A DNA stretch of 6,241 nt from contig JAEWAG010000132.1 in the NCBI GenBank assembly GCA_023391775.1, forward strand, positions 1 through 6,241. The letters run 5' to 3'. A program made the translations under genes and the position numbers. Origin of the DNA: Pseudomonadota bacterium (GTDB lineage: Bacteria; Pseudomonadota; Gammaproteobacteria; Xanthomonadales; Xanthomonadaceae). Under the pieces are notes generated by a model. That model saw nothing but the letters and a program-made list of their open reading frames with translations. It did not search any database and had not been told where the DNA came from. Positions 1 to 6,241 of this stretch are shown here, in pieces. How positions within the stretch are numbered: the first letter of the stretch is position 1; each line of letters opens with the position of its first letter.

Positions 1-22
1 GTGATGCACCGGCCCTGCCGTT

Positions 23-1990
23 TCAGAGCGCGGTGGCGCCGCCGAGGTGGCGTGACATGAAGCCCAGCAGCCGGCGGTAGTACTCACGACGGTGCTCGAC
101 CCGGTAGAACCCGTGGCCTTCGCTCGGGTAATAGAGGGTCTCCACCGGCACGCCCGCCTTCTCCAGCGCGCGCTCCATGCGCTTGCTGTGGGAGATCGGC
201 GCGCGCTCGTCGTTGCCGCCGGCGGCCAGGAACACCGGCACCCTGATCCGGTCGGCCAGGTTTACCGGCGAGCGCTGCGCCAGCTCGGCCGGCGCACCCA
301 TCCACTCCAGCGCCCAGGTCCGCGACGACCGGCTCCGCCGCGAGGCATCGCGGTGCATCATCGGCAGGTCGTACACGCCGACATAGCCGGCTGCGCAACG
401 GTACAGGTCCGGCTCGCGGGCCACGCCCATCAGCGCCGCGTAGCCACCGTAGCTGGCGCCATAGATGCAGATGCGCTGCGGATCGGCGATGCCGGCCTCG
501 ATCGCCCAGCGGGTCGCGTCGGTCAGGTCGTCCTGCATGCGCCCGCCCCACTCCTGCACGCCGGCCTGCCGGTGGGCCCAGCCGTAGCCGCCGGAGCCGC
601 GGTAGTTCACCCGCAGCACCGTGTAGCCGGCGGCCGCCAGCACCTGGCTGTCGTCGTCGAATTCCCAGCCGTCACGGATCCCGTAGGGGCCGCCGTGCGG
701 CAGCAGCACCATCGGGCGCGGCCCGTCGCCGGCATCCAGCGGGGCGGTGAGGTAGCCATGCAGCACCAGGCCGTCGCGCGCCTTGAAGCTGACCGCGCGC
801 GAGGGTGGCACGGTGGAAGGCCGGATCCAGCTGCGGCGGCTGAGCACGCGCTCGGCGCTGCGGCGCGCGGTGTCGAACAGGAAGTAGTCGCCGTTGTTGC
901 GGTCGCTGGAAACGTAGACCAGTGCCTCCCGGCCATCGGCGGTGACCGAGGTGATGCGCACCGCGTCGCCCTCGAAAGCCTTTTCCAGCATCCGGTACAG
1001 CTGCGCGGCGGGCGCCTTCTCGTCGAAGAACCGGTAGCGCACCCGGTCGGTCATGTACGACGCACCGATCGGCGTACGCCCGTCCAGGTCGTAGAGGATG
1101 CGGTGGGGGTCGACCGTCTCGTCGCGCAGCAGGGGCGTGCAGGTGCCGCTGCCGGGGTCCCAGGCCACCAGCGAGTCCGGCCCCTGCGGGTGCTCCACCT
1201 GCAGGTAGGCCACCCGGCCGCCGGCGGCGAACCCCAGCGCGAACTGGCGGTGTCCGCTGCGGCCCTGGTCGTTGACCAGCCGCCATGGGCCACCATTGGC
1301 GTCGCGGTAGTAGAGCTTGCTGACGTTGTCGCTGCCGGCGCCGTGGGCGAAGCGCACCTGGCCGGCGGCATCGGTGGTGAAGCTGGCATTAGGCAGCGGG
1401 CCGGAGGCGACGTGGGTGCGGCGCCGGGTGTACAGGTCGAGCCGCTCGACCTGCGAGGTCGCGTCGCCCTCGTGCCCCACCGACTGCACCAGGATGTCGG
1501 CCTTCTCGCCGGGCAGCGGATCGAGCATGAATACCGCGCCCTCCAGCACGGTGCGCACCTGGGTGACCAGCGGGTTGCTCTCGGTAAGCCCGTACGGGCT
1601 GGCCAGCAGCTTGGCGTAGCTGCCATCGGCGTTGACCGCGTGCAGTTCGCCGATCACGCCGGGCTGGTCGCGCGAGCCGTAGCGGTGCGCCATCGACACC
1701 ACCACCCGCTCGTCGTTGGCCCACCAGAAGTCATCGACCTCCGAACCGGCCCCGCCGGCGATCTTGGCGGTGGCCTCCATGCCGTCGCGGCGCACGACTG
1801 CCAGCACCGTGCGGTCCTCCATCGGCACGGTCACCGCGAAATGCCGGCCGTCGGGCGAGATCTTGACCCGCTCGTACAGGTCGCGCCTGAGATACGGCTC
1901 CAGGTCCACCTTGCCCACGTCGGCGGCCGCCGGCCCGGCCAGTATCCAGCCCGCCGCCAGGGCGAGCGCCATCCCCGTCAATCCACGCAT
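23..1990 (-). CDS. Exported S9-family (prolyl oligopeptidase-type) serine peptidase
   Basis: A 655-aa protein, a usual length for bacterial S9 peptidases (acylaminoacyl-/dipeptidyl-peptidase-like), which remove residues or dipeptides from short peptides. Residues 1-23 form a signal peptide: MRG, a hydrophobic stretch (MALALAAGWILAG), then A-A-A before Asp24, so periplasmic or secreted location is inferred. Residues ~30-400 are beta-strand-rich with repeated 'SPDGR/TADGRE'-like turns, consistent with the gating beta-propeller. Residues ~420-650 are the alpha/beta-hydrolase domain: HGGP at 432-435 (oxyanion region), nucleophile Ser513 in GASYGG, Asp594 in GGNDER, His626 in EGHGF. The triad is complete and in family order, so the enzyme is probably active; exact specificity cannot be read. 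The ATG at 1990 is chosen because it begins the signal peptide and has AGGGG six bases upstream. The frame stays open to 2218, but that extension runs into the neighbouring gene and lacks signal-peptide character. It lies 103 bp downstream of the GGDEF/EAL gene on the same strand. Confidence 0.93.
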   Translation of the reverse strand: MRGLTGMALALAAGWILAGPAAADVGKVDLEPYLRRDLYERVKISPDGRHFAVTVPMEDRTVLAVVRRDGMEATAKIAGGAGSEVDDFWWANDERVVVSMAHRYGSRDQPGVIGELHAVNADGSYAKLLASPYGLTESNPLVTQVRTVLEGAVFMLDPLPGEKADILVQSVGHEGDATSQVERLDLYTRRRTHVASGPLPNASFTTDAAGQVRFAHGAGSDNVSKLYYRDANGGPWRLVNDQGRSGHRQFALGFAAGGRVAYLQVEHPQGPDSLVAWDPGSGTCTPLLRDETVDPHRILYDLDGRTPIGASYMTDRVRYRFFDEKAPAAQLYRMLEKAFEGDAVRITSVTADGREALVYVSSDRNNGDYFLFDTARRSAERVLSRRSWIRPSTVPPSRAVSFKARDGLVLHGYLTAPLDAGDGPRPMVLLPHGGPYGIRDGWEFDDDSQVLAAAGYTVLRVNYRGSGGYGWAHRQAGVQEWGGRMQDDLTDATRWAIEAGIADPQRICIYGASYGGYAALMGVAREPDLYRCAAGYVGVYDLPMMHRDASRRSRSSRTWALEWMGAPAELAQRSPVNLADRIRVPVFLAAGGNDERAPISHSKRMERALEKAGVPVETLYYPSEGHGFYRVEHRREYYRRLLGFMSRHLGGATAL

Positions 1991-1996
1991 CCTTTT

Positions 1997-2001
1997 CCCC
2001 T
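1997..2001 (-). promoter_or_regulatory. Ribosome binding site of the S9 peptidase
   Basis: AGGGG on the minus strand, six bases before the ATG at 1990. It decides the start in favour of the signal-peptide methionine over the upstream methionines of the same open frame. Confidence 0.6.
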
Positions 2002-2062
2002 GCTCCGATTCCCCGCGCGCATGGTGGCAACGGGCGGCAACGCTGTCCACGGACGCTGCATG

Positions 2063-2078
2063 GCGCGCGACTGCGCGC
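2063..2078 (-). terminator. Possible hairpin after the GGDEF/EAL gene
   Basis: A perfect inverted repeat GCGCGC-N4-GCGCGC lies about 15 bp after the stop codon of the GGDEF/EAL gene and about 70 bp before the peptidase start. There is no T-tract on either side, so it does not meet the usual intrinsic terminator pattern. In DNA this GC-rich, a six-base CG-alternating repeat can arise by chance. It could weaken read-through between the two minus-strand genes, but this is weak evidence. Confidence 0.2.
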
Positions 2079-2093
2079 GGCCGCAGCCCGCGC

Positions 2094-4760
2094 TCAGTGC
2101 GGGCGGGCCGGCGGCGTGCCGCGCTGGAACACCACCCGCTCGGGGCGGTGCATGGCGAAGCCCTGGGCCAGGTCCACGCCGCGCTCGCGCAGAAGGCCCA
2201 GCATGCGCGGGTCATCAACCCATTCGGCGACTACGCGCAGGCCGCGCTGGTGGCCGATCTGGGCGATCGCACTGACGATGATGCCGCTGAGCGGATCGGT
2301 ATCCAGATCGCGGACGAAGCTTCCGTCGATCTTGATGATGTCCAGCGGCAGGTTCTTCAGGTAGCCGAAGGAGGACATGCCGGCCCCGAAATCGTCCAGG
2401 GCGATGCGGCAGCCGGCCGCACGCAGGCGCTGGATCACCGGCACCACCCGGCGCAGGTTGCGCACCGCCACCGTCTCGGTGATCTCCAGGCACACCCGCC
2501 GTGGCTCCACGCCGTATTCGGCGATGCAGCCGAGGATGTAGTCGGCCAGGCCCTGGTCCTCGATGCTGGCACCGGAGAGGTTCAGGGCGAAGCTGCGCAG
2601 GCCGCTGCCGCGCGGGTGCAGGCGGTCGGCGTTGGCCAGCGCGGTGCGGATCACCCAGCGGTCGATCGCCGGCATCAGGCCGTAGCGCTCGGCCGCCGGC
2701 AGGAACGCCCCGGGCAGGACCACGTGGCCGTCCTCGTCGCGCAGGCGCAGCAGCAGCTCGATCCGCGGCGCGTCGTCGCCCGGCTCCGGGTCCAGCGGCA
2801 CCACCTCCTGGTAGTCCAGCAGCAGCCGGTCTTCCTCCAGTGCGCGGCGCAAGCGCGTGGCCCACTCCATCTCGCCCTGGCGGCGGGTGGTGTCCTTGTC
2901 CTCGCGGTACACATGCACGCGGTTGCGGCCGTCCTCCTTGGCCTGGTAGCAGGCGCTGTCGGCCCAGGCCAGGATGTCCTTGAGGGTCGCGCCGGGCTGG
3001 TCGGCCACCACCACGCCGATGCTGGCGCTGACGGTGTAGCTGCGGCCCTCCCAGGGAAAGACCACGTCCTCGATGCAGTGGCGCATGCGCTCGGCCAGCG
3101 AGCGCGCCTGCGCCGGGCCGGTGCACGGCGCCAGCAGCCCGAACTCGTCCCCGCCCAGCCGCGCCAGCAGGTCCTGCGGGCGCAGCTGGTCGCGCATGGA
3201 GCGCACCAGTTCGACCAGCAGCTGGTCGCCGGCCATGTGTCCGGACAGGTCGTTGACCAGCTTGAACTGGTCCAGGTCGATGTACAGCACCGCGAAGGTG
3301 CCGTTGGCCGGGTCCGCCTCGAGGTTGGCCAGCGCCTTCTGCAGCCGGCGCTCGAATTCCCGGCGGTTGTACAGCCCGGTAAGTTCGTCGTGCGCGGCCT
3401 GGTAGCCCAGCCGCTCGGCCAGCTTGCGGTGCTCGCTGATGTCGTTGGCCACCATCAGCAGGTGCGGCACGCCGTCCACGTCGACCGGGGCCAGCGAGGT
3501 GTGGGCCCAGAACGGCTCGCCGGCCGCCGGCGCCAGCAGGGCCTCGCGCCCGTTCCACGCACCGCCGGTGCCGGCCACGTCCAGGGCCTCCTGGCCCAGC
3601 GCCAGGTCCGCGAACAGCTCCGCCAGCGGCTGGCCCAGCACCGCGCCCAGGTGCCGTCGCGCGGCCTGGTTGGCATAGGCGATGCGGCCGTCGCGCACGT
3701 CGGCCAGCAGGACCAGCGCCGGAAGCAGCTCGTTGAGGGTGCGGAAGCGGGCCTCGCTCTCGCCGAAGCGCTCGCCCATGCGCTGGCCCAGCTCCACGGC
3801 ACGGCGCCGGGTGTTGGCGATGGTCCACAGCAGCAGCGACAGCAGCAGGGTGATCAGGCCGCCGACCAGGCCCACCCGCATGACGCTGCCATAGCTGATG
3901 GTGCCCGGGCGCGGCCAGATCAGCAGTTCCCAGCGCCGCCCGCCGAACTCGATCATGCGCAGCTCGGCATCTTCCGGCGGCTCCAGCCCGGCGTCGGAGA
4001 CGTAGATCATGCCGCCGTCGTCCGGCACGTCCGGATCGCGCAGGCGCACGTGCATGAACTCGGCGATCCGGCCCTGCAGCACGCCCTCCACCATCGGCTG
4101 CAGGCGCAGGCTGATGGCCAGTGCGCCGAGCTCGCGCTGGCGGCGCTCGGTCACCGTGGCCGGCGCGGTGCCGTGCGAGTACACCGGCAGGCGCACGGTC
4201 ACGCCCACCACCCGGCCACCGGGCCGGTCCTGGAACTGCATCAGCGGGAATGGCGCGGAGAGCGCCGCGCTGTCGGTATCGCGCGCGCGCTCCAGGGCGT
4301 GCAGGTTCTCCGGCTGGCGGGCGCTGTCGAAGCCCAGCAGCGCGCGGTTGTCATCCAGCGGGGTGACCAGTTCGTAGGGGTAGGAGGGCCCCGGCAAGCG
4401 CCGGGCGAAGGCGGTCACCACGTGCCCGTGCATGCGCTCGTGCGCGCGCAGGTTCTGCTGGTAGCGGTCGAAGATGGCCTGGTCGACCTGGTCGCTGCCC
4501 AGGAACACGGTCTGCATGGCACGCAGGGCCTGGGCGGCACGGTCCAGGTCCACCCGCAGGCGCTCCTGGGCGGTGTTGGCCATGGCCTGGTGCATGGCGC
4601 TGGCCTCGGCCTCGACCATGGACCGCTCCTTGCGCATGGCCTCGGCCGTGCACACCAGGCCCACCAGCAGCACTAGCAGCGCCCACGCGCCCGGTGCGAG
4701 CCGGGACGCGCGGAGGGTGTCGGCGTCACGGCCGGGCGTTGGAGTCGGGTCCTGCATCAT
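2094..4760 (-). CDS. Membrane CHASE-PAS-GGDEF-EAL cyclic-di-GMP synthase/phosphodiesterase
   Basis: An 888-aa inner-membrane signalling enzyme expected to make c-di-GMP from GTP (GGDEF) and/or cleave it to pGpG (EAL). TM1 is ~24-42. A periplasmic CHASE sensor covers ~70-275, with typical CHASE text (NRALLGFDSAR, ALERARDT, ALSAPF). TM2 is ~296-316, followed by an Arg-rich cytoplasmic edge. A PAS domain spans ~335-443 (ARFRTL to NDISEH). GGDEF is ~455-620: Asp495 (IDLDQFK), Asn503, GGDEF at 536-540, and an intact inhibitory I-site RPQD at 527-530. EAL is ~645-885: Glu668 in ELLLR (ELL instead of EAL), Asn727, Glu759, Asp789-Asp790 (DDFGAG), Lys810 (KID), Glu846 (AEWVDD instead of AEGVE) and Gln866 (QGF). 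Spacings match PleD (GGDEF) and RocR (EAL) as I recall them, so both halves look competent. Feedback inhibition via the I-site is likely. The start could be either of two adjacent ATGs, at 4760 or 4757. The ligands of CHASE and PAS are unknown. Confidence 0.95.
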   Translation of the reverse strand: MMQDPTPTPGRDADTLRASRLAPGAWALLVLLVGLVCTAEAMRKERSMVEAEASAMHQAMANTAQERLRVDLDRAAQALRAMQTVFLGSDQVDQAIFDRYQQNLRAHERMHGHVVTAFARRLPGPSYPYELVTPLDDNRALLGFDSARQPENLHALERARDTDSAALSAPFPLMQFQDRPGGRVVGVTVRLPVYSHGTAPATVTERRQRELGALAISLRLQPMVEGVLQGRIAEFMHVRLRDPDVPDDGGMIYVSDAGLEPPEDAELRMIEFGGRRWELLIWPRPGTISYGSVMRVGLVGGLITLLLSLLLWTIANTRRRAVELGQRMGERFGESEARFRTLNELLPALVLLADVRDGRIAYANQAARRHLGAVLGQPLAELFADLALGQEALDVAGTGGAWNGREALLAPAAGEPFWAHTSLAPVDVDGVPHLLMVANDISEHRKLAERLGYQAAHDELTGLYNRREFERRLQKALANLEADPANGTFAVLYIDLDQFKLVNDLSGHMAGDQLLVELVRSMRDQLRPQDLLARLGGDEFGLLAPCTGPAQARSLAERMRHCIEDVVFPWEGRSYTVSASIGVVVADQPGATLKDILAWADSACYQAKEDGRNRVHVYREDKDTTRRQGEMEWATRLRRALEEDRLLLDYQEVVPLDPEPGDDAPRIELLLRLRDEDGHVVLPGAFLPAAERYGLMPAIDRWVIRTALANADRLHPRGSGLRSFALNLSGASIEDQGLADYILGCIAEYGVEPRRVCLEITETVAVRNLRRVVPVIQRLRAAGCRIALDDFGAGMSSFGYLKNLPLDIIKIDGSFVRDLDTDPLSGIIVSAIAQIGHQRGLRVVAEWVDDPRMLGLLRERGVDLAQGFAMHRPERVVFQRGTPPARPH

Positions 4761-4770
4761 CTTCCGTGGA

Positions 4771-4775
4771 TTCCT
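4771..4775 (-). promoter_or_regulatory. Probable ribosome binding site of the GGDEF/EAL gene
   Basis: AGGAA on the minus strand, ten bases before the first ATG (4760). A second purine run, GGAAG at 4761-4765, directly abuts that ATG and sits three bases before the second ATG (4757). Spacing is not ideal for either, so the exact initiator among the tandem ATGs is undecided; the protein differs by only one residue. Confidence 0.4.
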
Positions 4776-4785
4776 GCCTGAGCCT

Positions 4786-4799
4786 GCCGTCAGCCGTCA
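4786..4799. repeat. Tandem 7-bp direct repeat GCCGTCA x2
   Basis: Two exact, adjacent copies of GCCGTCA, 26-39 bp upstream of the GGDEF/EAL start codon. Position in the leader or promoter would suit an operator half-site pair. A 14-bp exact tandem is also possible by chance in GC-rich sequence. Confidence 0.45.
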
Positions 4800-4970
4800 T
4801 GCACGGTTGGACCTCGCCGCCGGGAAGCGCTGGCGAAGCTTGCGCCTTGTCGGTTATCGGATTCCCATGGCCATTCTTGACCGGATCGGGTGGGAAAGCA
4901 CGCCCTGTCCGGCCGGGATCCGCCGCCGGCGGGGTTACCATGCCCGCCCCGCTGCCGCCCGCCTGCCTCC

Positions 4971-5813
4971 ATGCCACGGACCGCCGTCCCCCTGCTGACC
5001 CTGGAAACCGCCGCCGGGCTGCTGCAGGCGCGGGCCGCCGGGGCGGGCGAATGCGAGCTTTCGCTGGACCTCGGGCGCAGCCTGTCGACGGTCGCGATCA
5101 CGCCGCAGGCCTGGCGCTGGCAGGGGCGCGAATTCCCGTACCCGGCCAGGCTGCGCGACCGCACCATCTACCATCCCGACGGCGATGGCTGGGAGCCGGT
5201 GTCGCGCTACGCCGGCTCGCTGATCAAGCTGGTCCCCACGCCCTGGGGGCCGCCGACCTTCGAGATCGACGGCATCAAGATGCTGCCGACGGCGAAGGAG
5301 TCCCCGCTGGAGGACGCGCGGCGCAAGGTCGCCCTGGTGCAGCCGCGCGGGCGCACGGTGCTGGATACCTGCGGCGGCCTGGGCTACTTCGCCGCCTGCT
5401 GCCTGGAGGCCGGGGCCGCGCGCATCGTCTCGTTCGAGAAGAACGAGAGCGTGCTGTGGCTGCGCACGCTCAACCCGTGGTCGCCCGATCCCGGGGCGCC
5501 GGAGTCCGGCGGGCGCCTGCAGCTCAACCATGGCGACGTGGCGCAGGCGATCACCGGGCTGCCCGATGCCGCCTTCGATGCCGTGCTGCACGACCCGCCG
5601 CGTTTCGGCATCGCCGGCGAGCTGTACGCGCAGGCGTTCTATGACCAGCTGGCGCGCGTGCTGCGCCGGGGCGGGCACCTGTTCCACTACACCGGCAGCC
5701 CGAACCGGCTCACCAGCGGACGCGATGTTCCGCGCGAGGTCGCACGGCGGCTGGAGAAGGCGGGCTTCCGCGCCGCGCCGGAACTGGACGGAGTATTCGC
5801 CACCCGGCGCTGA
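4971..5813 (+). CDS. COG2521-like class I SAM-dependent methyltransferase
   Basis: A 280-aa predicted cytoplasmic methyltransferase of the Rossmann (class I) fold; substrate unknown. The N-terminal ~100 residues carry SLDLG (31-35), a beta-rich segment and IDGIKM (99-104), a layout I recognise from COG2521, described as predicted archaeal methyltransferases. The SAM domain follows: motif I LDTCGGLGY (131-139), acidic motif II FEKN (155-158), LNPWSP (167-172), motif III GDV (188-190), motif IV HDPPRFG (207-213), then GELY (216-219), LFHYTGSP (237-244) and GRD (250-252). The DPP motif is shared with many N-methylating enzymes, which hints at, but does not prove, a nitrogen target. There is no signal peptide or TM. 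The ATG at 4971 is chosen because conserved-looking sequence begins just after it and the in-frame extension to a GTG at 4890 is Pro/Arg/Cys-rich. No Shine-Dalgarno precedes this ATG, so the start is less certain than the gene. It is divergent from the c-di-GMP gene and convergent with the next one, hence probably monocistronic. Confidence 0.88.
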   Translation: MPRTAVPLLTLETAAGLLQARAAGAGECELSLDLGRSLSTVAITPQAWRWQGREFPYPARLRDRTIYHPDGDGWEPVSRYAGSLIKLVPTPWGPPTFEIDGIKMLPTAKESPLEDARRKVALVQPRGRTVLDTCGGLGYFAACCLEAGAARIVSFEKNESVLWLRTLNPWSPDPGAPESGGRLQLNHGDVAQAITGLPDAAFDAVLHDPPRFGIAGELYAQAFYDQLARVLRRGGHLFHYTGSPNRLTSGRDVPREVARRLEKAGFRAAPELDGVFATRR

Positions 5814-5835
5814 GCGGGCGGCGGTACCAGGCCAA

Positions 5836-5850
5836 CGGGCGACAGGCCCG
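5836..5850. terminator. Possible small hairpin in the convergent gap
   Basis: CGGGC-GACAG-GCCCG, a perfect 5-bp GC stem 22 bp after the methyltransferase stop, in the 154-bp gap (5814-5967) between convergent genes. No T-tract follows on either strand, so intrinsic termination is only a possibility. A second hairpin, GCCGCG-GCTA-CGCGGC (5961-5976), overlaps the stop codon of the downstream minus-strand gene. Nothing else coding or repeated was seen in this gap. Confidence 0.2.
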
Positions 5851-5967
5851 CGTCGGGCGCGCCTCAGGCATCGACGGCTGCGACGGCATCTCCGGGGCCG
5901 CAGCCGGCACGCGCTTCCCATCCGCGCCTGGGCGCTCCGGCCGGTCCGGCGCGGAACCGTGCCGCGG

Positions 5968-6241
5968 CTACGCGGCGCCGCCATCCTGCACGCCCAGCAC
6001 GGTCGTGCCCTGGGCATCGGTCTGGCAGCGCCAGGCGCTGGCCAGTTCCTGGCGCTGGACACGCACGTCCACGCCTGCATCGGTGCGCTGGGTGCCGGTC
6101 ACCACGAGCCCGGAAACCGGCGTACCCGAGGCGCGCGCGACCGCCTCCAGGCAGGTGCGTCGCGCCTCGGGATGCTGCTGCGGGGCGGGAACGCCGGCAC
6201 CGGCATCGTCCTGCGCCGTGGCGCCGCCCTCGGACATGCCC
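5968..6241 (-). CDS. Small hypothetical, probably exported two-cysteine protein (partial, 5' end outside window)
   Basis: The last ~90 residues of a frame ending at a TAG (5968-5970). A methionine occurs at 6237, but the frame is still open at the window edge (a Gly codon precedes it), no ribosome site can be seen in the four remaining bases, and the first ~25 residues are a low-complexity Gly/Ala/Asp/Gln/Pro stretch like a linker. I therefore treat it as truncated rather than starting at 6237. Counting from that Met, the folded part is ~28-85: TCLEAVARASG with Cys29, a VDVRVQRQ beta segment, then WRCQTDAQGTTVLGV with Trp69 and Cys71. This 'C-x-x-A-V-A ... W-x-C ... G-x-V' pattern resembles small proteobacterial periplasmic or lipoprotein domains of unknown function; the two cysteines could pair in a disulfide. 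A signal peptide or lipobox would lie outside the window. Function unknown. Confidence 0.65.
   Translation of the reverse strand, partial: GMSEGGATAQDDAGAGVPAPQQHPEARRTCLEAVARASGTPVSGLVVTGTQRTDAGVDVRVQRQELASAWRCQTDAQGTTVLGVQDGGAA

Larger units (their letters stand above)
4761..4970. promoter_or_regulatory. Divergent intergenic region between the c-di-GMP gene and the methyltransferase gene
   Basis: These 210 bp separate two genes transcribed away from each other, so promoters for both should lie here by layout. I see no strong sigma-70 pair. The best fragments are a plus-strand TTGACC at 4877-4882 with no good -10 at 17 bp, and a minus-strand GATAAC at 4853-4858 without a good -35. Three small structures are visible: a tandem 7-bp direct repeat (GCCGTCA twice, 4786-4799), an imperfect inverted repeat GGCG-AAGCTT-G-CGCC (4832-4846), and a perfect 10-bp palindrome CCGCCGGCGG (4923-4932). 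Any could be an operator, but none matches a binding site I can name. Confidence 0.4.

Noticed and set aside
1991..2218. N-terminal extension of the peptidase to an ATG at 2218
   Set aside because: It overlaps the end of the c-di-GMP gene by over 120 bp, is Arg/Ala/Trp-rich and would bury the signal peptide; the ATG at 1990 has a good ribosome site.
92..2275. A 727-codon plus-strand open frame antisense to the peptidase
   Set aside because: Low-complexity His/Arg/Ala/Val translation with no domain; the minus strand encodes a complete S9 triad.
1716..4676. A 986-codon plus-strand open frame antisense to the c-di-GMP gene and the start of the peptidase gene
   Set aside because: Its translation is a Gln/His/Ala/Arg/Gly-rich shadow with no recognisable domain, while the opposite strand carries unmistakable GGDEF, EAL and CHASE motifs. 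Long antisense frames are expected at this GC content.
23..4760. The peptidase and the CHASE-GGDEF-EAL enzyme as a dedicated peptide-sensing c-di-GMP system
   Set aside because: Adjacency on one strand with a 103-bp gap is the only support; CHASE ligands cannot be read from sequence and S9 peptidases are abundant in this group, so a functional link is speculation.
4831..4843. Sigma-54-like sequence TGGCGAAGCTTGC upstream of the methyltransferase
   Set aside because: The GG and GC elements are separated by 8 bases instead of the required 10, so it should not work as a -24/-12 promoter.
4726..4977. An 83-codon minus-strand frame in the divergent region
   Set aside because: It overlaps the start of the c-di-GMP gene in another frame, has no domain and no convincing ribosome site.
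4694..5644. A 316-codon plus-strand frame overlapping the methyltransferase
   Set aside because: It shows an Arg/Ala/Gly-rich shadow translation; methyltransferase motifs are all in the other frame. Only its internal ATG at 4940 is kept as a point of interest for initiation.
4935..6080. A 381-codon minus-strand frame antisense to the methyltransferase
   Set aside because: It is a compositional shadow without domain signatures, covering the convergent gap and the end of the last gene in a different frame.

Overview
The window is about 70% GC by eye, with coding preferences and protein families typical of a gammaproteobacterium of the Xanthomonadaceae/Lysobacteraceae group (Lysobacter, Luteimonas or Stenotrophomonas-like). 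That placement is inferred from protein style and base composition; no marker gene is present to confirm it. No RNA genes, CRISPR arrays, insertion sequences or prophage genes were seen.

Layout: positions 23-1990 (minus) encode an exported S9-family serine peptidase with a complete Ser-Asp-His triad. Positions 2094-4760 (minus) encode a large inner-membrane c-di-GMP enzyme with the order TM, periplasmic CHASE, TM, PAS, GGDEF, EAL. It lies upstream of the peptidase in the same direction with a 103-bp gap, so the two may be co-transcribed. A 210-bp divergent intergenic region (4761-4970) separates it from a plus-strand gene (4971-5813) for a class I SAM-dependent methyltransferase that looks like the predicted archaeal methyltransferase family COG2521. 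A 154-bp convergent gap (5814-5967) follows, and then the 3' part of a minus-strand gene for a small probable envelope protein with two cysteines, cut by the window edge.

The genes do not form an obvious single pathway. The clearest functional unit is the c-di-GMP enzyme: a periplasmic CHASE sensor and cytoplasmic PAS sensor coupled to GGDEF and EAL domains that both keep their key catalytic residues. The most unusual gene is the methyltransferase, because its sequence signatures are those of a mainly archaeal, poorly characterised family. I found no convincing evidence for a defence system or other multi-gene novel system.
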